Part shown: piece after piece, positions 7,756 through 12,061 of the stretch
How the letters are laid out: every line of letters starts with the position of its first letter
Position numbering within the stretch: the stretch's first letter is position 1
NCBI GenBank assembly: GCA_003531115.1
Contig: DQHT01000159.1
Coordinates: 942-13,002, forward strand
Origin: Bacteroidota bacterium
GTDB taxonomy: Bacteria > Bacteroidota > Bacteroidia > UBA8524
DNA length: 12,061 nucleotides
Direction: 5' to 3'
Notes under the pieces: model-generated
The model's input: the letters and a program-made list of their open reading frames with translations, nothing else
Told to the model about the DNA's origin: nothing
Databases searched by the model: none
Made by a program: the position numbers and the translations under genes

Positions 7756-10122
7756 TTGCAAAACTACCCCGCACATATCGAAGAAAAACTGGGCTTTGAC
7801 CAGATCCGACACAAGGTGGCCGGATTTTGTTATGGTCCATTAGGGAAGGAACTTGCCCAAAAGGCAGCCTTCAGCTCCCGGCATGAAAAGATTACCCTTT
7901 GGCTGGGACAGGTTAAAGAATGGTTGTCGCTTTTTCAGGAGGAAGAACATTTCCCTGAAGGCCATTACCTGGATGTGAGCCGCTTTATCCATAAACTCAA
8001 AATTGAAGGCTATTACCTCCGCGAAGAGGAATTCCATGAGATCCGTCTCATGCTGCGTACCATCGATGCGGCGACCCGGTTTTTCATACAACGTAAGGAG
8101 ACTTGTCCGCTTCTTTTTGATATTCTGAGGGAAGTAAGTCCGCAAAAAGCCTTGATCCAGGAGATCGAAAAAATTATCGATGAAGAAGGTAAGATGCGGA
8201 ACAATGCCAGCCAGGAGCTCAACCAGATCACCTCATCCATCGCCAAATACGAACGCGAGCTCCATAAAAGGGCACTGCAGATCTACCGCAAGGCAAAAGA
8301 AGAAGGCTGGACCGCCGATACGGAGATCAGTGTGCGCGATGGAAGATTGGTTATTCCTGTATTGTCAGAACATAAGCGCAAGTTCAAAGGTATTGTGCAT
8401 GATGAGTCGGGTTCCGGACAGATCCTCTATATCGAACCGGCAGAGATCATCGAGCTGAACAATGAAATCCGCGAATTGCAACTGGAAAGAAGGAGGGAAG
8501 TGGAAAAGATCCTCCGCCTTTTGACGGCAAGCATTGCACCCCATGAAGCGGAGATCAGCAGCTTCAATAAAAAACTGGGGGTATTGGATTTCATCCGCGC
8601 CAAAGCCCTGTTTGCCAGGGATATGGATGGATCAGTGCCCGAAGTGAGCACCGAGGCCGGTGTTAGCTGGAACAAAGCCTATCATCCCCTTTTATACCTC
8701 CATCACAGGCAAATTAAACTTCCAACAATTCCACTGAATATTTATCTGGATGAGGAAAAACGTATCCTGATCATCTCCGGTCCGAATGCCGGAGGAAAAT
8801 CGGTGACCCTGAAAACAACCGGTCTCCTTCAATACATGGTACAATGCGGATTCCCGGTGCCGGTTGGTGAGAACAGCCGCACCCAGGTGTTTAAGCAGAT
8901 CTTTATCGATATCGGCGACGAACAATCGCTGGACAATGACCTTTCAACCTATTCTTCCCACCTCAATAATATGCGCCATTTTCTGGAGTATTCACGGAGA
9001 GGCACCCTGATTTTGATCGATGAGTTCGGAACGGGAACCGACCCGCAGTTTGGAGGTCCCATGGCTGAAGCCATTCTGGAGGAATTAAACAAAAAACACT
9101 GTTATGGCGTAATAACCACCCATTATAGCAACCTGAAGTTATTGGCCAACCGTAGCAAAGGACTGGTCAACGGAGCCATGGCCTATGATGCCGAAAAATT
9201 ACAGCCCTTGTACCGACTGGAAATCGGCAAACCCGGATCTTCCTTCGCTTTTGAGGTAGCGGCAAAAATTGGTTTACCTGAAGCCATCATCCAAAAAGCC
9301 CGGAACAAGGTAGGTGCCAAACAAAAGAATGTGGATGACCTGCTGGTGAGTCTGGAAAAAGAACGCCTCGAAGCACAGGAGCAGTACGAACTCGCCCAGG
9401 CATCCGAATCCCATTATGAGCGTTTGAAAAAGGAATACGAAAAGCTCAAAGAAAACCTGGAAGAACGTCGGAAACTGGTCCTTCAACAGGCCCGTGAAGA
9501 GGCACACCAGATCTTAAAAAATAGCAATAGCCTGGTTGAAAAAACTATCCGGGAGATACGCGAAACCGCCAAAGACCTTCCTGTAAAAACGACCGCACGA
9601 AAGGAACTTGACACTACGCGAAAGAAACTGGAGGAAAGCATCAAAAAGGACAAACCTGCAGAGGTATTCGAAAGGCCCGAAGTGGGCGACCAGGTAAAAA
9701 TTTCCGGACAAAACACAGTTGGGAAATTGCTTGAAGTATCGAAAAATAAAGCTACTGTTGAGTTCGGCGAATTACGCACCCAGGTAGATATCAAAAGGCT
9801 GGAAAAGGTGGGTCGGAAAGAAGCCCGCAGTTTATCCAGATCATCTTCCGCTTATGGAGATGAAAATTTACGAACCGATTTTCATATGGAGATCGATGTA
9901 CGCGGCAAAAGGGGAGATGAAGCCGTAAAAGAGGCCGTTTCTTTCATTGACCGCGCCATCATTTATGGCTTCGAAAAGCTCCGCATCATCCATGGCCGTG
10001 GGGATGGTATCCTTAAGAAACTCATCCGTAGGGAGCTTAAAAACATTCCTGGTATTGAAAAGCTCGAAGATGAGCATATTGATCAGGGGGGGGATGGGGT
10101 GACGGTGGTTACACTGAAATAA
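7756..10122 (+). CDS. mutS2: Endonuclease MutS2 / ribosome-splitting Smr ATPase
   Basis: A full-length MutS2 of 788 residues. It lacks the mismatch-recognition domain of MutS1. It has an N-terminal core and clamp (about 1-300), an ABC-type ATPase with Walker A GPNAGGKS (342-349), signature region SLDNDLSTYSSH (391-402), Walker B LILIDE (418-423) and the TTHYSNL switch (454-460). A long coiled coil follows (about 520-635), then a KOW-like segment (640-682) and a C-terminal Smr domain (710-788) with DVRG (714-717) and HGRGDG (746-751). Family members have been described as anti-recombination nucleases and, in Bacillus subtilis, as splitters of collided ribosomes; which applies here is unknown. 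The TTG start places LQNYPAHIEEKLGFDQIR at the N-terminus, as expected for the family. A G8 run (10086-10093) lies near the 3' end but stays in frame. Confidence 0.96.
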   Translation: MQNYPAHIEEKLGFDQIRHKVAGFCYGPLGKELAQKAAFSSRHEKITLWLGQVKEWLSLFQEEEHFPEGHYLDVSRFIHKLKIEGYYLREEEFHEIRLMLRTIDAATRFFIQRKETCPLLFDILREVSPQKALIQEIEKIIDEEGKMRNNASQELNQITSSIAKYERELHKRALQIYRKAKEEGWTADTEISVRDGRLVIPVLSEHKRKFKGIVHDESGSGQILYIEPAEIIELNNEIRELQLERRREVEKILRLLTASIAPHEAEISSFNKKLGVLDFIRAKALFARDMDGSVPEVSTEAGVSWNKAYHPLLYLHHRQIKLPTIPLNIYLDEEKRILIISGPNAGGKSVTLKTTGLLQYMVQCGFPVPVGENSRTQVFKQIFIDIGDEQSLDNDLSTYSSHLNNMRHFLEYSRRGTLILIDEFGTGTDPQFGGPMAEAILEELNKKHCYGVITTHYSNLKLLANRSKGLVNGAMAYDAEKLQPLYRLEIGKPGSSFAFEVAAKIGLPEAIIQKARNKVGAKQKNVDDLLVSLEKERLEAQEQYELAQASESHYERLKKEYEKLKENLEERRKLVLQQAREEAHQILKNSNSLVEKTIREIRETAKDLPVKTTARKELDTTRKKLEESIKKDKPAEVFERPEVGDQVKISGQNTVGKLLEVSKNKATVEFGELRTQVDIKRLEKVGRKEARSLSRSSSAYGDENLRTDFHMEIDVRGKRGDEAVKEAVSFIDRAIIYGFEKLRIIHGRGDGILKKLIRRELKNIPGIEKLEDEHIDQGGDGVTVVTLK

Positions 10123-10190
10123 TTTGTTGAGGAGATAAGGTGATGAGGAGGTGAGGGGGGTGAGAAGATGAGAGGATTAATCCATATAGT

Positions 10191-10260
10191 CCGTCACCCT
10201 GAGCAGGCGAACGGCCTTTTATATTTTGCAGAATCCTCACGCCGTGTCGAAGGGCGACGG
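10191..10260. repeat. REP-like palindromic element
   Basis: The outer arms CCGTCACCCT (10191-10200) and AGGGCGACGG (10251-10260) pair with one mismatch, and an inner stem ACGGC/GCCGT (10211-10215 with 10241-10245) extends the fold. The words CACCCTGAGC and GTCGAAGGG resemble a short palindrome that I recall being scattered in many bacterial genomes, including Bacteroidota; I could not check this. There is no T-tract, but it could still help end mutS2 transcripts. Confidence 0.6.
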
Positions 10261-10330
10261 ACGGAGCAGCCCCTTTGTCAGAACCCGGATTAATGGGATT
10301 AATTGATTTTTGGGATTATTTAAAGCGCCC

Positions 10331-10346
10331 TTAAGGATAGCCTTAA
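10331..10346. repeat. Small perfect hairpin
   Basis: TTAAGG and CCTTAA form a perfect 6-bp stem around a 4-base loop. The AT-rich stem is weak; an A-run and scattered T bases follow, but no terminator-like T-tract directly. May be chance. Confidence 0.35.
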
Positions 10347-10384
10347 TACAAATAAACTTTAAAAAAATTTCTGGTTCAACGGAC

Positions 10385-10426
10385 AAACCCTTCGGAAAGG
10401 ACTAATTTTCAGAAGGATAAGGGTTT
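10385..10426. repeat. 8-bp inverted repeat
   Basis: AAACCCTT (10385-10392) and AAGGGTTT (10419-10426) are perfect reverse complements separated by 26 bases. It sits just upstream of the twin hairpins and may belong to the same folded region. Confidence 0.4.
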
Positions 10427-10469
10427 CAGAGCATTTCAATGGATGATATAATAGTCCCTCTGCCAAGTA

Positions 10470-10498
10470 GTCCCAGTGGGACAAAAGTCGAACTTTTG
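10470..10498. repeat. Two adjoining perfect hairpins
   Basis: GTCCC-AGT-GGGAC (10470-10482) is followed with a one-base overlap by CAAAAGT-CGA-ACTTTTG (10482-10498). The stems are 5 and 7 bp, each with a 3-base loop. Two compact stems side by side, next to a further branched fold, suggest a structured RNA or a protein-binding site rather than random sequence. Confidence 0.5.
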
Positions 10499-10511
10499 GG
10501 TTGATCTGAAT

Positions 10512-10582
10512 CGCATAATCTGAAAAAACATGTCCAAAGTTTCGGACACGAACTTCGGAAAAGACGAAGTTTCCATAATGCG
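10512..10582. repeat. Branched inverted-repeat structure
   Basis: CGCAT (10512-10516) pairs with ATGCG (10578-10582) and encloses two inner hairpins: TGTCC/GGACA (10531-10535 with 10544-10548) and AACTTC/GAAGTT (10551-10556 with 10566-10571). Together they could fold as a three-way junction. The stems are short, so stability needs calculation. Confidence 0.45.
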
Positions 10583-10610
10583 CAGGTTTCAGGCAATGGC
10601 AATTGAAGTT

Positions 10611-10635
10611 AATCCGGTGTTTATTCGGGTTTTTT
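10611..10635 (+). terminator. Weak rho-independent terminator-like stem
   Basis: AATCCG (10611-10616) pairs with CGGGTT (10626-10631), giving 6 bp with one G-U pair, and TTTT follows directly, so that six T bases run from 10630 to 10635. It lies about 490 bases after the mutS2 stop, too far to be an obvious mutS2 terminator, and could instead end a small RNA from the hairpin-rich stretch before it. The stem is short and low in GC. Confidence 0.35.
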
Positions 10636-10676
10636 AGTGATGATCCTGAATTTGCTACCGGGTGACGGTGCTTTTG

Positions 10677-10704
10677 TTGGAATTTGGAATTTGGAACTTG
10701 GAGC
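10677..10704 (+). repeat. TTGGAAY heptamer tandem repeat
   Basis: There are four heptamers in tandem: TTGGAAT twice, TTGGAAC, then TTGGAGC. A 24-base stretch here (10684-10707) is identical to 7160-7183 beside the DUF1761 stop, some 3.5 kb away. The array ends 11 bases before the -7 box of the next gene, and the TTTG at 10690-10693 inside it could serve as that promoter's -33 element (22-base spacer). Confidence 0.8.
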
Positions 10705-10715
10705 TTTCTTTTCCT

Positions 10716-10723
10716 TATCTTTG
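10716..10723 (+). promoter_or_regulatory. -7 promoter element for the T9SS cargo gene
   Basis: TATCTTTG is an exact TAnnTTTG match, ending 6 bases before the ATG at 10730. It argues for the 10730 start and against the earlier in-frame ATG codons at 10637 and 10640, which would translate the repeat array. A leaderless transcript is likely. Confidence 0.55.
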
Positions 10724-10729
10724 ATAATC

Positions 10730-11764
10730 ATGACCAAAAGACTACTTCTATTATTCCTTATAACCGGTATTGGTAGGCAGCTTCATGCCCAGATCACCAT
10801 CCAATCCACCCACATGCCCAAAGCCAACGATACCTTTCGTTTCGTAACGGGAAACCCGGTGAATTATATTGGGCAGGTGGCTCAAAACGGACCGGGACAG
10901 TATTGGGTTTTTGGACCGGAATCGCCAAAAATTACCAGTGTGGTAGCCTATAAAAGCTCCCTGAATACACCTTATGCATTCTTTTTTTTCAATACAGTGG
11001 GACTGAAAGTGGCTGATAGCATTGGGCTGGCTCAATTTAAACTCGAGGATGTGTACCAGTTTTATTCCAATAGCGCTGCTTCCTACCGCATCGAAGGCTT
11101 GGGATTTAAAATAAGTCTGACTCCCTTGCCATTGGCAGGAAACTATCAGATAGAAGATAAGGTTTACTTTTTCCCGCTGGAATATGGGAACCGCGACAGC
11201 AGTACCTTTAAAGTAAATATCAGCATTCCTCTCATCGGCACCTATAGCCAGTCGGGATACCGCATTACGGAAGTAGTTGGCCACGGAAATGTGATCATCG
11301 TTGACGATACCCTGGAATGCCTGAAGGTGCGCTCGGATATTGTTGGATCTGACACGGTTGAGACTTCCTTTGGTAAATTTGGATTTCCAACCCACCGGGT
11401 GGAATACAAGTGGCTGACTATTAAGCATCGTATTCCGGTTGTGGAGGTTACGGGCACCGAAGTAGCCGGACAATTCGCTCCAAGTCAGGCCCGGTATCTG
11501 GACCTGGCTCCACAGGGAAACCCGACTTCTGTTCAGAAAATGGCAACGGCCTCCTCCCTTGTTTATCCGAACCCGGCTCAGAATAAGCTGTTTAAAAGTG
11601 AGGATGTTCAGGAGCTTCATGCTTTCGACATGCAGGGTAAAGAAAGGTCCATAAACTGGGTAGACAATACCGGCACCATCGATTGGCCGGCCGGAATTTA
11701 CCTGCTCCAGATCACCAAAACTGATGGCAGTCGCGAAAACCTGCGTTTTGTTGTTCGTGACTAA
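10730..11764 (+). CDS. Secreted protein with type IX secretion C-terminal sorting domain
   Basis: A 344-residue protein with a signal peptide (1-20, MTKRLLLLF... ending LHA before Q21). Residues 21-270 form a beta-rich region I cannot assign to a family; the sequence is rich in Ser, Thr and aromatic residues and has one Cys (197), in TLECLKV. Residues 276-344 look like a type A T9SS sorting domain: VYPNPAQN (278-285), then WPAGIYLLQI (319-328) and a final basic-hydrophobic strand (NLRFVVRD). Such domains carry proteins across the outer membrane and are usually removed during anchoring or release. An earlier in-frame ATG at 10637 is rejected because it precedes the promoter box and would hide the signal peptide. 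The T8 run at 10982-10989 encodes a row of Phe. Confidence 0.87.
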   Translation: MTKRLLLLFLITGIGRQLHAQITIQSTHMPKANDTFRFVTGNPVNYIGQVAQNGPGQYWVFGPESPKITSVVAYKSSLNTPYAFFFFNTVGLKVADSIGLAQFKLEDVYQFYSNSAASYRIEGLGFKISLTPLPLAGNYQIEDKVYFFPLEYGNRDSSTFKVNISIPLIGTYSQSGYRITEVVGHGNVIIVDDTLECLKVRSDIVGSDTVETSFGKFGFPTHRVEYKWLTIKHRIPVVEVTGTEVAGQFAPSQARYLDLAPQGNPTSVQKMATASSLVYPNPAQNKLFKSEDVQELHAFDMQGKERSINWVDNTGTIDWPAGIYLLQITKTDGSRENLRFVVRD

Positions 11765-11776
11765 AGGATAATTCTT

Positions 11777-11784
11777 TTCCTTTG
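11777..11784 (+). promoter_or_regulatory. Possible -7 element for the WG-repeat gene
   Basis: TTCCTTTG followed by C differs from TAnnTTTG by one base and ends 4 bases before the ATG at 11789. TTG triplets lie 23-27 bases upstream, within the end of the preceding gene. With only 24 bases between genes, read-through from the T9SS gene is equally possible. Confidence 0.35.
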
Positions 11785-11788
11785 CGCC

Positions 11789-12061
11789 ATGCGTGTTGTG
11801 CTCATTCTGGCTCTGTTTGTTTCCTCTTCACTAAACGCCCAGGTTTTGGTTAGTGCCAAACTCGATGGGAAATATGGATTGCTTGACACCAGCGGACACT
11901 GGTATTTGCCTCCCACCTACGATTCTTTAGGAACCTTTTACCATCAAACCGTTGGCTATTTTGTGAAAAATAAATGGGGAGTACTCCATTTCACAGGAAA
12001 GGTGATTAGTCCGGCCTTGTGGGACGAGATCAGCTATGAAGAAGAAGGGAAGATCGCGGTA
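11789..12061 (+). CDS. WG-repeat-containing exported protein (N-terminal part; continues past window end)
   Basis: Ninety-one codons are present with no stop before the window edge. An N-terminal signal peptide (about 1-17, MRVVLILALFVSSSLNA, followed by Q18) implies export. Two WG-type repeats can be seen: GKYGLLDTSGHWYLPPTYD (27-45) and NKWGVLHFTGKVISPALWD (58-76), and a third seems to begin near residue 87 (GKIAV). These beta repeats carry a G-K/x-W/Y-G core and are typical of PF14903-like proteins of unknown function, often many repeats long. It follows the T9SS cargo gene by 24 bases on the same strand. Whether it too has a T9SS tail cannot be seen. Confidence 0.82.
   Translation, partial: MRVVLILALFVSSSLNAQVLVSAKLDGKYGLLDTSGHWYLPPTYDSLGTFYHQTVGYFVKNKWGVLHFTGKVISPALWDEISYEEEGKIAV

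Larger units (their letters stand above)
10123..10715. other. Gene-free, repeat-rich intergenic region
   Basis: About 590 bases between the mutS2 stop and the next promoter, with no plausible coding frame. It holds, in order: a purine-rich GATGAG/GGTGAG stretch (10127-10175), a long palindrome (10191-10260), GGATTAAT words at 10174, 10287 and 10296, a TTAAGG/CCTTAA hairpin (10331-10346), an AAACCCTT/AAGGGTTT inverted repeat (10385-10426), twin hairpins (10470-10498), a branched fold (10512-10582), a terminator-like stem (10611-10635) and heptamer repeats (10677-10704). Accumulations of this kind are common between Bacteroidota genes; no function is shown. Confidence 0.75.

Noticed and set aside
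10127..10175. Purine-rich GATGAG/GGTGAG stretch as a regulatory site
   Set aside because: It is low-complexity sequence with irregular units; nothing beyond composition supports a function.
10637..10729. N-terminal extension of the T9SS cargo gene
   Set aside because: It translates the heptamer repeat and places 31 residues before a clean signal peptide; the promoter box is downstream of it.
10751..11620. 289-residue frame on the minus strand
   Set aside because: It is antisense to the T9SS cargo gene, which has a signal peptide and sorting domain; the minus frame has neither a recognisable domain nor a promoter.

Overview
The window reads as chromosomal DNA of a Bacteroidota bacterium; the order is not resolved. 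Three things point there: promoter-like TAnnTTTG (-7) boxes with no good Shine-Dalgarno sequences, a protein with a type IX secretion (T9SS) C-terminal tail, and a multi-repeat DUF349 protein followed by a methyltransferase carrying the HGVHSPFVF motif. The gene content is mostly housekeeping. I see no CRISPR array, phage, insertion sequence, tRNA or rRNA.

Layout. 1-1189 (minus): an HMG-CoA lyase-family enzyme, followed 4 bases later by an MFS transporter cut by the window edge. 1190-1282: a short divergent promoter region. 1283-4188 (plus): a five-repeat DUF349 protein whose TAG stop overlaps the GTG start of a SAM methyltransferase. 4192-7001 (minus): the tRNA thiolase mnmA, then a secreted subtilisin-type (S8) protease that converges on the methyltransferase with a 3-base gap. 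7002-7182: an intergenic 23-bp inverted repeat built from TTGGAAY heptamers. 7183-7629 (minus): a DUF1761 membrane protein. 7756-10122 (plus): mutS2, apparently started at a TTG codon just behind its -7 box. 10123-10729: about 600 bases without a gene, packed with palindromes and short repeats. 10730-11764 (plus): a T9SS cargo protein. 11789 to the end (plus): the start of a WG-repeat protein.

The genes do not form one pathway. mnmA (wobble-uridine thiolation) and mutS2 (recombination or ribosome rescue) are housekeeping genes; the protease, the T9SS cargo protein and the WG-repeat protein are probably exported. The most notable non-coding signals are the -7 boxes lying 4-7 bases from start codons, which suggest leaderless transcripts; the heptamer repeats, found at three places; and a chain of hairpins at 10470-10635 ending in a weak terminator-like stem. 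I found no convincing new multi-gene system.
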